Shown piece after piece: positions 53,009-61,852 of a stretch of DNA of 64,000 nt (its first letter is position 1; each line of letters begins with the position of its first letter). Source of the stretch: Pelagilacustribacter sp045567335 (GTDB lineage Bacteria; Pseudomonadota; Alphaproteobacteria; Pelagibacterales; Pelagibacteraceae); assembly GCA_045567335.1 (NCBI GenBank), contig JBJLCZ010000002.1, positions 1 to 64,000 of the forward strand. Direction: 5' to 3'. The position numbers were made by a program, and so were the translations under genes. The notes beneath the pieces were generated by a model, which searched no databases, was not told the DNA's origin, and worked only from the letters and a program-made list of their open reading frames with translations.

Positions 53009-53874
53009 TTAAAAAAGGAATTATTTTAGCTGGAGGTTTAGGAACTAGAATGAGTCCTTTAACAAAAGCTGTTAACAAGCAGTTATTACCCATATATGAC
53101 AAACCTTTAATATATTATCCATTATCAATTTTAATGTTAGCGGGCATTAAAGATATATTAATTATAATTAATAAAGGTCAATTAAATCAATTTAAAAAAA
53201 TTTTACCTGAGAGGAACAACCTTGGAATAAAAATTTCATACAAAGAACAAAAGCGTCCTGGAGGTTTACCAGAAGCATTTATAATCGGAGAAAAATTTAT
53301 TAAAAATGAAAATGTTTCACTAATTTTAGGTGATAATTTTTTTTATGGGCAAAGTCTTACCAAAAAATTAAAGGAATGTACTAAATTAAAAAAAGGAGCT
53401 AAAGTTTTTCTTCACCCTGTAAAAAATCCTAATTTATATGGTGTGGCTACAATCAATAAAAAAAATAAAATAATTAAAATTATTGAAAAACCAAAAAAAA
53501 CTAAATCTAATTTAGCTGTTACTGGTTTATATTTTTTTGATAATAAAGTAATTAAATTTAGTAAGAGCTTAAAACCTTCTAAAAGAAATGAACTAGAAAT
53601 AACTGACTTATTAAATAAATATAGATCTACTAATAGTCTTAAAGCTGAATATATTGGAAGAGGCGGCACCTGGTTGGATACAGGAAATATAAATGATTTT
53701 TACAGTACCTCTAACTTTGTTTATACTTTAGAAAATCGTCAAGGTCTTAAAATAGCTTGCTTGGAAGAAATAGCTTTTAATAATAGATGGATCACCAAGA
53801 GTGAAATTATTAATTCAATTAAATTTTATGGAAATTGTGAATACTCTAAATACCTAAAATCAATTTTAAAATAA
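53005..53874 (+). CDS. rfbA: Glucose-1-phosphate thymidylyltransferase
   Basis: The 289-residue nucleotidyltransferase makes dTDP-glucose. It opens KGIILAGGLGTRMSPLT, then has NKQLLPIYDKPLIYYPLSILMLAGI near residues 25-49, LILGDNFFYG near residue 107 and GRGGTWLDTGN near residue 220. The product is the substrate of RfbB, encoded just upstream. RfbC and RfbD, needed for dTDP-rhamnose, are not adjacent, so the final sugar is open. Confidence 0.94.
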   Translation: MIKKGIILAGGLGTRMSPLTKAVNKQLLPIYDKPLIYYPLSILMLAGIKDILIIINKGQLNQFKKILPERNNLGIKISYKEQKRPGGLPEAFIIGEKFIKNENVSLILGDNFFYGQSLTKKLKECTKLKKGAKVFLHPVKNPNLYGVATINKKNKIIKIIEKPKKTKSNLAVTGLYFFDNKVIKFSKSLKPSKRNELEITDLLNKYRSTNSLKAEYIGRGGTWLDTGNINDFYSTSNFVYTLENRQGLKIACLEEIAFNNRWITKSEIINSIKFYGNCEYSKYLKSILK

Positions 53875-53877
53875 GAA

Positions 53878-54696
53878 TTAGAAATCAGACAAATCCTTAA
53901 ATAAAATAGACATAGTCTTAAATTTAGAATATTTTTTAAACCAATAGGATAAATACCTTTCAGCTAGAAATCCATAAATTCTTTGTAGCCCATAACTATC
54001 TAAATTGTTAAAACCAAAAATATTTTCACATCTCTTGAGCCAAGGAAAAACAGATTCATAATAAGCAATAAGTAATTTTTTAGATTTACATATAAACATA
54101 TTTTGTGGATTAAATGATACCTCATTATCAACAAATTCTTTAAAATCTATTTTTTCTTTTTCATCAAGCAAATTTATTGCTTTTTCTAAATTTCCTTTTC
54201 CATGCCACATATCAAAATGAAATCTTATATTTCTATTTTTTTTATTTATAAATAATGAAGGCTTTTTAATCATTTCTTTTAAGTTTCTCTTAATAAATTT
54301 TGTGAATCTAAATTGATTAATAAACATAGGTTCTGCCAAAATACTTTCGTAAGCTTCATATTCAACTGGTATTTTTTTTAATATAATATTATCAAAATTT
54401 TCAAAATTATTATCTATTGTTGTCGATTTTGTATTTGTCCAAAATTTTCTATATTGACAAAATCCAATCCAATTATCATTTATTTTTTCTAAATGATTTT
54501 TCCAAAGAAAATAATGAAATGTATATTCTCCATAAAATTTGTTTTTATTAGAAATATTTTTTCCTTTGTTATCCAATATAAATTCATCACTAAAAATTTT
54601 GTTTCCTAAACCTACTGGGATATAATTAATTTTTTTTATTAATTTTAAGTGATTGGGATTAAGTGTTAAACAGAACATTGAAATATTTTTATTCAT
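53878..54696 (-). CDS. DUF4422 glycosyltransferase-like protein
   Basis: The 272-residue protein resembles DUF4422 proteins of capsule and LPS clusters: GEYTFHYFLWKNHL followed by NWIGFCQYRKFWTN matches the family's 'ELT..YW.WKN...yiGl.hYRR.F' core. The C-terminal LLIAYYESVFPWLKRCENIF and GFLAERYLSYWF are also of that type. It has no membrane segment. It is convergent with rfbA (three bases apart). The sugar transferred is not known. Confidence 0.7.
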   Translation of the reverse strand: MNKNISMFCLTLNPNHLKLIKKINYIPVGLGNKIFSDEFILDNKGKNISNKNKFYGEYTFHYFLWKNHLEKINDNWIGFCQYRKFWTNTKSTTIDNNFENFDNIILKKIPVEYEAYESILAEPMFINQFRFTKFIKRNLKEMIKKPSLFINKKNRNIRFHFDMWHGKGNLEKAINLLDEKEKIDFKEFVDNEVSFNPQNMFICKSKKLLIAYYESVFPWLKRCENIFGFNNLDSYGLQRIYGFLAERYLSYWFKKYSKFKTMSILFKDLSDF

Positions 54697-54736
54697 TGGT
54701 AAGTTTTTTGACTGTTGATGATTTTTTCATAATTTG

Positions 54737-54813
54737 TGGTAGCGAGAGGCGGATTCGAACCGCCGACCCCAGGCTTATGAGTCCTGTGCTCTAACCAACT
54801 GAGCTACCTCGCC
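54737..54813 (-). tRNA. tRNA-Met(CAU), elongator type
   Basis: The 77-base gene on the reverse strand folds as a cloverleaf: acceptor GGCGAGG with TCTCGCT, D-arm AGCTCAGTTGGTTAGAGCA, anticodon CAT (complement of 54777-54779), T-arm GGCGG-TTCGAAT-CCGCC and an encoded CCA. The overall resemblance to the E. coli elongator tRNA-Met, rather than to tRNA-Ile(CAU) or the initiator, is clear by eye. Two oddities: a G-T closing pair at 1-72, and an A-G mismatch closing the anticodon stem. It lies 60 bases downstream of the VTC gene. Confidence 0.92.
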
Positions 54814-54873
54814 ATAATGTTAGATTTATAATAGTTTATTTTTTGATGCAATCAATTCTTTCATATTAAGAAT

Positions 54874-55455
54874 TTATATCTTGTCGTATCCATTACAATA
54901 TTTAGAAAATCTAGTCCTTTGTAAATGAAATTTACTTATAAGTAGATCCTGATCTTTGTTAAAATTTGCTTTAATTTCAACAATGCAATTTTCGTCTTCA
55001 CCAAGATCTCTTCCATTATATAAATTATATTTAATATTTTGATCAATCGAAACTCTGTAATCTTCTATTTTAAAATATTCACGCCGGTAAGTAACTTCTA
55101 AAAAAGGGAAGCAAATTCCATATTGCGTGTCGTAAATACCTAAATTTTTAAATTTTAAAAACTGCATTTTATTTATCTTTTTACTTGTCTTAAATCTTCC
55201 CTCTATACTAGAGATTTTATTTTCTAAATAAAAACCTTTGTCAGCTGTGTCAGGATAAGTTCTTATTCTTATTTTTTTACGTGGCACCAAACCTTCGATT
55301 GAGTCATTATATAAATCTTTGTTATTGTTTTCAAAATATAAACTTTTTACAGATCTTGGTTTGTGTAGAGCCTTAGCTTCTTTAAATAAATACTCTTTAA
55401 ACTCTATAAGTTGATTTTTGTTTACTAATAATTTCTCTTCTATTCTAAAACTCAT
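54874..55455 (-). CDS. VTC-domain (polyphosphate polymerase-like) protein
   Basis: The 193-residue protein shows the VTC tunnel pattern: RIEEKLLVNK at the start, VKSLYFENNNKDLYNDSIEGLVPRKKIRIRTYPD near residues 36-70, FYLENKISSIEGRFKTSKKI near residue 75 and FLEVTYRREYF near residue 118. These alternate the basic and acidic residues that line the active tunnel of VTC4 polyphosphate polymerases. It is shorter than typical bacterial members, and no membrane segment is visible. It starts 11 bases inside the CotH-like gene, completing a DUF4956-CotH-VTC trio. Confidence 0.82.
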   Translation of the reverse strand: MSFRIEEKLLVNKNQLIEFKEYLFKEAKALHKPRSVKSLYFENNNKDLYNDSIEGLVPRKKIRIRTYPDTADKGFYLENKISSIEGRFKTSKKINKMQFLKFKNLGIYDTQYGICFPFLEVTYRREYFKIEDYRVSIDQNIKYNLYNGRDLGEDENCIVEIKANFNKDQDLLISKFHLQRTRFSKYCNGYDKI

Positions 55456-57775
55456 TTTTAATTAAAATTTTTGAATATTTATCTACATCAGTTTTAGTAT
55501 TATAGTTTTTACATTTAAAATTATTAATACTTAATAGACCTCCGTCAAACTCTTGTTTTTTTCTATAAGCAGAGGCGCAAGTTTTTAAATTAGTAAAAGA
55601 AGCATTAGATAAATTGCTTAAAGAACTATCTTTTGAAGCTATGCCAATATTTGAATCTTTAACTAAAATTTTATCTACATAAAGCATAGATTTTTCTCCG
55701 ACAGAAAGAGCTTTATCTCCACATTCAATCAATTTTGTATTTAAAACGTTGTATTTACCAAAAGATAAATCTAAACAATCATTTTTAGAATTTTTTATAT
55801 TTATATTTTTGATATTTAAATTTGAAAAATCTATATCTAAACCATCCATAAAAGAATCCGTTATTGTAATATTGTTAAGATCTCCTTTCACATTGATTAA
55901 ATTAACGGCATCTTCACAAGATGAGTTATTTGCGTTTATTGAAATATTTTTTAATTCTATATTTAAAAACGACAAGCATCCAGTGAGGCCATTTAAATCA
56001 ATCGGGAATTTGTTTAGAGAATTATTTTTATTTAAACCATTAAAATTAAAAGTATAATCTTTTATTGAACCATTTATGATAAATATCCGTGCTTCTTCTT
56101 TTGTCTGCAATATTTCTATTATCTTAAGTTCATTATTAATATTTATTTTAATTCCATTTTCATAGAATATTTCAGAATTATCAAGCTGAATTTTATTTAC
56201 TGTGTTTTTTTTATTTAAACTTTGAAATTTTAAATCTTTTCCTAAATATTGATAAGTAGAATTGTTTAAAGATAATTCTCCTTCTAATAAATTAGCTAAA
56301 TGTTCTTTTGAAAATTTAAGAGATTCACATTTTTCTAAAAAGATTTTGCAAACTTCAAAATTTTCTTTTTGATCTTGATTTTTTACTAAAATAACCGTCG
56401 GATCAATTTCAACTAAAGTTTGACTTAATTTATTTAAAATATTATCTACAGGTTTAAACTTATTATGATTAACCATTTCTTGGTTTATTTGTGAATAGTT
56501 TCTTTTAATTAATTGGAGGTTTAATTGAATTTTTTTGACTTTATTATTTAAATAATTCTCACCAATATTCAATCCTGACAACTTAAGATTTTTATTGATT
56601 TTCTTTAAATTCAAATTTTCGAGTTTTGACTCTAACTTGTTTATAGCTTGTGTATAGTGATCTGAAACTGGAAATCTAAAGGTAGTAGTTGTAGTGGTTG
56701 GTAAATTATTGTCAATGTGAGGGTTGGAGTCATAATTAATTGGTTCAAAATAATTTTCTAAAGAATTCCAATAAAATTTTCTATTATTCGGTGTAAGTCC
56801 ATGTTGACTATTTGTAGATTGCATTAATAAATTGTAAATTTCTAATTTTATAATTTTTTTAGTATCAAACAAAGCTAGTAGAGAGTTGTCTAAATCATAG
56901 TTAAAAAAATTAAAATTATTTTTTTCATCTTGAAATCTATTGGCATAATAAAGATATATTAAGTTAAGATTATTGAGAGCTTGATAGGAAATATTTTTAT
57001 GATTATTGCTTTTATGAATTATGTTTGAATTTGATTGTTTTGACAACATAGCTTTAATACTTTTGCTTCTTAAAACTGGAGTTCCAACAGACCAATTACT
57101 TAATTGATTATCTGGAATATCCTCTACTAACTTAAAAAAAAATTTTTGATCTCCTTCAAGAATAGGTCCCTCTCTACGATGATTAAATTCTAAAAGTTCT
57201 TTGCTGGATTTTTCCTGAAAAAGCATTATTGATTCTGCTTGATTCAGTCTTGCAGTAACTTTGTAAGATCTGGGTGCTAAGTAATTTAGCTCTCTAAGTA
57301 TTTCGGTTTGAATAATTTCGTCTTCCATAACACCTCTTACTTCGGGAAGGTATAGTTTAAATTTTGTTATTCCTTTTATATTTCCTGTTTTTAAATGTAC
57401 ATCCAAACTTTGCAGAATATTATTTCCGTGTAATTTAATATGATCTTTTGCATCTCCACTATGCCTAACTCCTGCAGTTAAAAAACATTTAACATTTCCT
57501 TCGTATGTCACTGTTACTTTAGATTTGAATCTTTTTTTATATTTTTCAGGAATAAATCGGGTTCCAGAGGTAATTATACGTACACTATTTACAGTCCATT
57601 TTTTATAATTATTTACATCTATTTCAACTTTTTTAATTTTTTGAGTTTCAAATGCTTTTGGATTTACTTTTTTATTACAATATGGTTTGGAGATATTTTC
57701 TGATAAAGTATAGTTAGAATGAGAAGAAGAATTAATGTGAGCAAAAATTAAAAGAAAAAATAAAATTCTTTTCAT
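55445..57775 (-). CDS. Exported CotH-like protein with C-terminal beta-helix
   Basis: The 776-residue protein has a signal peptide (about residues 1-18). Residues 60-380 resemble CotH-type atypical kinases: GVRHSGDAKDHIKLHG, a LKTGNIKGITKFKLYLPE strand, SIMLFQEKSSKELLE, then the NNRKFYWNSLENYFEPINYDSN segment, whose final Asp matches the catalytic Asp region. The last 200 residues are Asn/Ile-rich repeats (for example NLNNITITDSFMDGLDIDF, LNIKNINIKNSKNDCLDLSF) typical of a right-handed parallel beta-helix. It is followed by the VTC gene and preceded by DUF4956 with four bases between. It probably acts at the cell surface. Confidence 0.82.
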   Translation of the reverse strand: MKRILFFLLIFAHINSSSHSNYTLSENISKPYCNKKVNPKAFETQKIKKVEIDVNNYKKWTVNSVRIITSGTRFIPEKYKKRFKSKVTVTYEGNVKCFLTAGVRHSGDAKDHIKLHGNNILQSLDVHLKTGNIKGITKFKLYLPEVRGVMEDEIIQTEILRELNYLAPRSYKVTARLNQAESIMLFQEKSSKELLEFNHRREGPILEGDQKFFFKLVEDIPDNQLSNWSVGTPVLRSKSIKAMLSKQSNSNIIHKSNNHKNISYQALNNLNLIYLYYANRFQDEKNNFNFFNYDLDNSLLALFDTKKIIKLEIYNLLMQSTNSQHGLTPNNRKFYWNSLENYFEPINYDSNPHIDNNLPTTTTTTFRFPVSDHYTQAINKLESKLENLNLKKINKNLKLSGLNIGENYLNNKVKKIQLNLQLIKRNYSQINQEMVNHNKFKPVDNILNKLSQTLVEIDPTVILVKNQDQKENFEVCKIFLEKCESLKFSKEHLANLLEGELSLNNSTYQYLGKDLKFQSLNKKNTVNKIQLDNSEIFYENGIKININNELKIIEILQTKEEARIFIINGSIKDYTFNFNGLNKNNSLNKFPIDLNGLTGCLSFLNIELKNISINANNSSCEDAVNLINVKGDLNNITITDSFMDGLDIDFSNLNIKNINIKNSKNDCLDLSFGKYNVLNTKLIECGDKALSVGEKSMLYVDKILVKDSNIGIASKDSSLSNLSNASFTNLKTCASAYRKKQEFDGGLLSINNFKCKNYNTKTDVDKYSKILIKNEF

Positions 57776-57779
57776 AATT

Positions 57780-58397
57780 TTAATTTAATATTACATTAAT
57801 TTTTTTGATACTATTTTGATTTTCTATTTTATTTTTAAATTCTTGAAGTGATTCTTTATTATTAAAGTTTAACCTATAAACAACTTCATCTAAACTTTTA
57901 TCTATTATAGAATTTACTAAATATTCACTTTTTTCCACATCATCTATTTTTTTTTTTGAATACACTTCAAGTGTATTAGAAATATGTCCTTCATTAAAAG
58001 ATATACTATAAAACGATTTGCCCATTTTTTTTGCAAAAAATTGAAATAACTTAACTAAAAATATTATTAAAACTGTGCATAGTACTAACTGTATGGCCCA
58101 TTTAGTTCTAACACTTGTTGCTATTCCTATAGTAATTAAATCAAAATACATTATTAATTCGAGAGCACTTTTTACCGGGTGTCTAAATCTAACAATTGAT
58201 AGTGCTCCAATCATTCCTAATGAAAGAGCTATATTGCCTGAAATAGTTTTTGTAATAACGTAAGTGATAACAGGTAAGATCATGAATGCTACTGTTTGAG
58301 AGTGTGATTTAGCCCATGACTGTCCTGTTAAACTTAAAGAAAATCTTAACAGTAAACCGCTTGATATTAATAATAGTAATGGTTTTAATTCATCCAC
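57780..58397 (-). CDS. DUF4956 membrane protein
   Basis: The 205-residue protein has about four hydrophobic segments in its first 120 residues and the family's central motif ALSLGMIGALSIVRFRHPVKSALELIMYF near residues 56-84, where the R-F-R pattern is conserved. A soluble ferredoxin-like tail follows. DUF4956 proteins are found beside VTC and CotH genes in many bacteria, as here, and are proposed to be the membrane component of that system. Function unproven. It heads the three-gene operon. Confidence 0.88.
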   Translation of the reverse strand: MDELKPLLLLISSGLLLRFSLSLTGQSWAKSHSQTVAFMILPVITYVITKTISGNIALSLGMIGALSIVRFRHPVKSALELIMYFDLITIGIATSVRTKWAIQLVLCTVLIIFLVKLFQFFAKKMGKSFYSISFNEGHISNTLEVYSKKKIDDVEKSEYLVNSIIDKSLDEVVYRLNFNNKESLQEFKNKIENQNSIKKINVILN

Positions 58398-58470
58398 AAT
58401 CTTATTTTATATATTTATTTTATATTAGTTCAACCAAGAAATAGCATTTGTTGAATAAAAGTATATATTA

Positions 58471-59661
58471 TCATAAATTAAATTGTTTTAACTTATCTTT
58501 TAAAATATTAATTGGTATTTCAATATCTCCTAATTGAAGATGAACGATTGTTTTGGGTTTTTGATGAATGCATTCATAAGTTAATTTATTTTTTTTAGAT
58601 AAATTTTTAATTATAATTCCAGCATCTTCAGACCTTAATTCTAAAATTCTAGTCCCTGGCCTGCAAAATATAGTATTAGCGAAACCCGCTCCATGCAAGC
58701 CTATTACACATTCAGCATTATTAAATAATCTCACTTGATCAATAAAGTCGTATTTACTTAAAGTTAAAAACTCAAAATTTTTTTTTTTTAAAAAATCTCT
58801 AACCTCTTCTTCGTTTATAATAGATCTCATGCCTCCGTGTGAAGAAAAAGAGTCAGATCTATCAATATAAATTCTTTTAGGTAAATTAATATGACGGGAA
58901 GATTGATTTACTTTAAAATTATTTTTTAAAGATTCAATCAGCCAAATAGGGATATTTAATGAGTCTTTTTTTGGATCATTTAATAAATTGTAAGGATGGT
59001 CTGTTGCTATAATTTGGTCTGCAGAAAAGTGCTTATAACTTTTACTAGATAATCTCTTATGTTTAGGTATGTTAAGCAAATCCAATGTTTGATTTTGAAA
59101 TTTTTCTTTTAAATCTGGAAATAAAAAAAAATCTATTTCATCAAGTTCTATAAGTTTTTGAATTATAAAAAGTCTTGGCAATACATCAAACATCCAGTGC
59201 CAATAATTTGAATTACCACCTCCTCCTGTCAAAGTAGACATTACTACTCCTTTAATATTTTTTTTTATATTTGGTGTGCCTTTAGAGAAAACCACATTTT
59301 CTTCAACATTTTTATTTTTATTATTTTTTAATTGAAAGGAGGCTCCTTCGACTATTTTGTTATTAATTATAATTGCTGTATTATGAATTCTGTCTGTGTA
59401 TAATCTGCTTTTAGAAGAAAAATAAACCGAATATTTTAGATTATCTTCAATTTTTATTTCTTGGATTTTTAAATTAAAATCACTTTTATCTACTTTTTTA
59501 CTAATTGAGCCGTAAAATAAAATAAATAACTTACTTACTAAAAATTTATAATTTTTTTTTAATATTGTTTTAAAGTTTTTAATCAATTTATTTATTGTAT
59601 AAAGTTTTAAAAAAATTCTCAAAATGTTTTTGATAAAAAAAATCAAAAGCATTTTTTCCAT
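58471..59661 (-). CDS. Glycosyltransferase family 61 protein
   Basis: The 396-residue frame has the family 61 (DUF563) core: NYWHWMFDVLPRLFIIQKL near residue 150, RIYIDRSDS near residue 262, NEEEVRDFLKKKNFEFL, then VIGLHGAGFANTIFCRPGTRILEL near residue 315. The ATG at 59661 gives a hydrophobic N-terminus but overlaps the upstream gene by 74 bases. A TTG at 59586, right after that gene's stop, would give 371 residues and may be the true start. It probably adds a pentose or hexose to the surface glycan. Confidence 0.85.
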   Translation of the reverse strand: MEKMLLIFFIKNILRIFLKLYTINKLIKNFKTILKKNYKFLVSKLFILFYGSISKKVDKSDFNLKIQEIKIEDNLKYSVYFSSKSRLYTDRIHNTAIIINNKIVEGASFQLKNNKNKNVEENVVFSKGTPNIKKNIKGVVMSTLTGGGGNSNYWHWMFDVLPRLFIIQKLIELDEIDFFLFPDLKEKFQNQTLDLLNIPKHKRLSSKSYKHFSADQIIATDHPYNLLNDPKKDSLNIPIWLIESLKNNFKVNQSSRHINLPKRIYIDRSDSFSSHGGMRSIINEEEVRDFLKKKNFEFLTLSKYDFIDQVRLFNNAECVIGLHGAGFANTIFCRPGTRILELRSEDAGIIIKNLSKKNKLTYECIHQKPKTIVHLQLGDIEIPINILKDKLKQFNL

Positions 59662-60490
59662 GTGGTAAAGCAGCTGGAAAGTGCGGGCAAGCTTCTAAAA
59701 GCCTTGGCACTTTTAAAGCTTCTGCGATCGGAAATCCTACAGATGAATTTCCAATAAAAATCTTACAGCTTTTAATTATCATAGCCATTTCTAAAAAATC
59801 CTTGCAATCGTAATGTATTAATTTTGGAAGATCATTTTTTAAATCATTATATTCCTTTAATGTTCCTATAAAATAAACTTCTTCATAATCATTAAGAAAT
59901 TGATAATTAATATGTTTATTTCTATACCTAAAAGTTCTTTGTATTATAATTTTATCAATAACATTCTTGTGTTTTTCTACATTTAAATAGGGTTCGTCAG
60001 ACTTGGGCTGAACACCAGTAACGTGATATGAATATCTAAGATTATCAAAGCAAATATTTATTGGAAATTTTCTAAATATATCAAAATTAACATCTATTTT
60101 TTGAGAGGAGTATTTTTCTATATTTGTTATATAACTTTGGGCTTCTAATAAAGGTTTTAACTTTAAAAATATTTTATTATTAATAAAAACATCGGAAGCT
60201 GGATGATTGGCATAAGGTGTGCTTAAAGGCTCGTCGGTGTTTATATACAGGAAACACTTATGAGTTTTGGATAGCTCTTTTATAACTGGGAGACAATTAA
60301 TTATATCTCCCAAATGTCCAGAGTGTAGAAATGATAACTCTTTTTGTGATGATATTTTGCCCATAACTTCATTAATATATGGCTCATATATAAGCTTAAA
60401 GTTATGAGAATTTTTTAAGCTTCTCATACTTTTGTATTCTTGATACTTTTGTTGATTTGTTAACTTGTACCAAATTTTTTTAATTAGCAT
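59588..60490 (-). CDS. GT-B glycosyltransferase, family 9-like
   Basis: The 300-residue protein has HSGHLGDIINCLPVIKEL near residue 56 and IIKSCKIFIGNSSVGFPIAEALKVPRLLEA near residue 236, resembling the donor-binding half of heptosyltransferase-type enzymes (LGD motif, then 'f.gnsSg..h.A..l..P'). Overall similarity to heptosyltransferases is distant. It is not predicted to cross the membrane. It lies 11 bases downstream of the sugar methyltransferase and overlaps the family 61 frame. Confidence 0.65.
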   Translation of the reverse strand: MLIKKIWYKLTNQQKYQEYKSMRSLKNSHNFKLIYEPYINEVMGKISSQKELSFLHSGHLGDIINCLPVIKELSKTHKCFLYINTDEPLSTPYANHPASDVFINNKIFLKLKPLLEAQSYITNIEKYSSQKIDVNFDIFRKFPINICFDNLRYSYHVTGVQPKSDEPYLNVEKHKNVIDKIIIQRTFRYRNKHINYQFLNDYEEVYFIGTLKEYNDLKNDLPKLIHYDCKDFLEMAMIIKSCKIFIGNSSVGFPIAEALKVPRLLEACPHFPAALPHGKNAFDFFYQKHFENFFKTLYNK

Positions 60491-60501
60491 TTATCTATTT
60501 T

Positions 60502-61803
60502 TTATAATTTTGTTTCGCCTTTTTTACTTACAACATGGGGGTATGGCATTGGAAACATTAATTCCCCTCCTGAGTTAATAAAATTCTGTTCTCTTTTTAC
60601 TATTTCCGTTTTAAAATTCCAAGGTAATACTAGAAATGCTTTTGGGTTTTTTAATCGAGCCTCATCTTCAGATATCAATTCAATATCAGAGCCTAAACAT
60701 CTAAGTCCAACTTTTTCCTGATTTCTTTCACTAATATAAGGAATTTTATTTTTATCTAATCCAAAATGTTGAAGTAAAATATTGCCTTTTGTGCTTGCTC
60801 CAAGTCCAAAAACTTGTTTTTTAGAATTAATTATTTCATTTACAAAAAAATTAGTTTTATTTTTTATTTCATCAATTTTTTTTTGATAATTTAAGAAAGT
60901 TTGCTCATCTTTTAAATTATACTTTTTTTCTTCTTCTATAAGTTCTTTAAGAATTTGTGTATATTTTGAATTTATATATTTATTACAATTTTTTTTACAA
61001 ACAAATAATCTTATACTCCCTCCATTAACAGCGTTAGTTTGAGCGTAAAAACATTTTAAATTAAAATTATTTAATAAATGATTAAATGAATCGATTGAAT
61101 AATATGAAAGATGTTCATGGCAAATGTCATAAAAATTATTATACTTAATCATCGAAGCAAGATAGCTTATTTGGACACACCAAACACCTTCGTCTTCAAG
61201 TATACTTTCTATATCCCCTACAAATTTCTTAGGGTCTGCTAAATCATAAAACATTGCGCAGGAAGTAATAATTTTTGCTTTTTCTTTAAAATTTTCATGA
61301 TAATCATTAGCATTAAAATAATTTGAAAAAATTTTAATATTTTTTCCTTTGTCTATATATTTAATATTTTTTGCAGGCTCGTATCCAACTAAACGTAAAT
61401 TATTTTCATAAAAGTTTAAAAGGGTACAATCATTAGATCCAATATCTACAACAATATCTTTTGGATTAGGTTTAACTATATTCGTAACTTCATTTACTAC
61501 ATCGTTCAAATCTACACGCATTGTATCGCTAGTAGCTGAACGATAAAAATATTCTCTATAAAGAAGATCAGGCTCAGTAATTTCTGATAATTGCAATAAA
61601 CCACAATTATTTTTATTTTTCTCTTTTTGACAAAGCACAAGAGTTAGTGGCGTTTTAATTTCTGTTAATTTATTATTAATATTTGATTTAACAAAAGTTG
61701 CTGAAATATATTGCTCATTAAGCTGTAGAACTTCTTTTAATTTAGTGTTACCACAGATTTTACACTCTTTAAGATAACTAATGTTTTTATTTTTTGATTG
61801 CAT
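60502..61803 (-). CDS. Sugar C-methyltransferase-like SAM enzyme with N-terminal zinc motif
   Basis: The 433-residue protein has the three-part layout of TylCIII/NDP-sugar C-methyltransferases. First comes a zinc-binding head (CKICGNTKLKEVL, later LCQKEKNKNNCGLLQL), then an AdoMet domain with IVVDIGSNDCTLLNFY near residue 120 and YYSIDSFNHLLN. The C-terminal domain has FGLGASTKGNILLQHFG near residue 336 and LVLPWNFKTEIV. Such enzymes methylate a keto-deoxy nucleotide sugar at carbon 3. The GDP-mannose dehydratase gene, which makes a 4-keto-6-deoxy sugar, starts 49 bases away on the other strand. Confidence 0.85.
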   Translation of the reverse strand: MQSKNKNISYLKECKICGNTKLKEVLQLNEQYISATFVKSNINNKLTEIKTPLTLVLCQKEKNKNNCGLLQLSEITEPDLLYREYFYRSATSDTMRVDLNDVVNEVTNIVKPNPKDIVVDIGSNDCTLLNFYENNLRLVGYEPAKNIKYIDKGKNIKIFSNYFNANDYHENFKEKAKIITSCAMFYDLADPKKFVGDIESILEDEGVWCVQISYLASMIKYNNFYDICHEHLSYYSIDSFNHLLNNFNLKCFYAQTNAVNGGSIRLFVCKKNCNKYINSKYTQILKELIEEEKKYNLKDEQTFLNYQKKIDEIKNKTNFFVNEIINSKKQVFGLGASTKGNILLQHFGLDKNKIPYISERNQEKVGLRCLGSDIELISEDEARLKNPKAFLVLPWNFKTEIVKREQNFINSGGELMFPMPYPHVVSKKGETKL

Positions 61804-61852
61804 ATAGTTTTTTTTGTATTATGAAATTGATTTTTATACACAATACTAATAT

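Noticed and set aside
58429..58455. TTCAAC/GTTGAA hairpin between the family 61 gene and the DUF4956 gene
   Set aside because: Six base pairs with a 15-base loop and no T-tract; too weak for a terminator.
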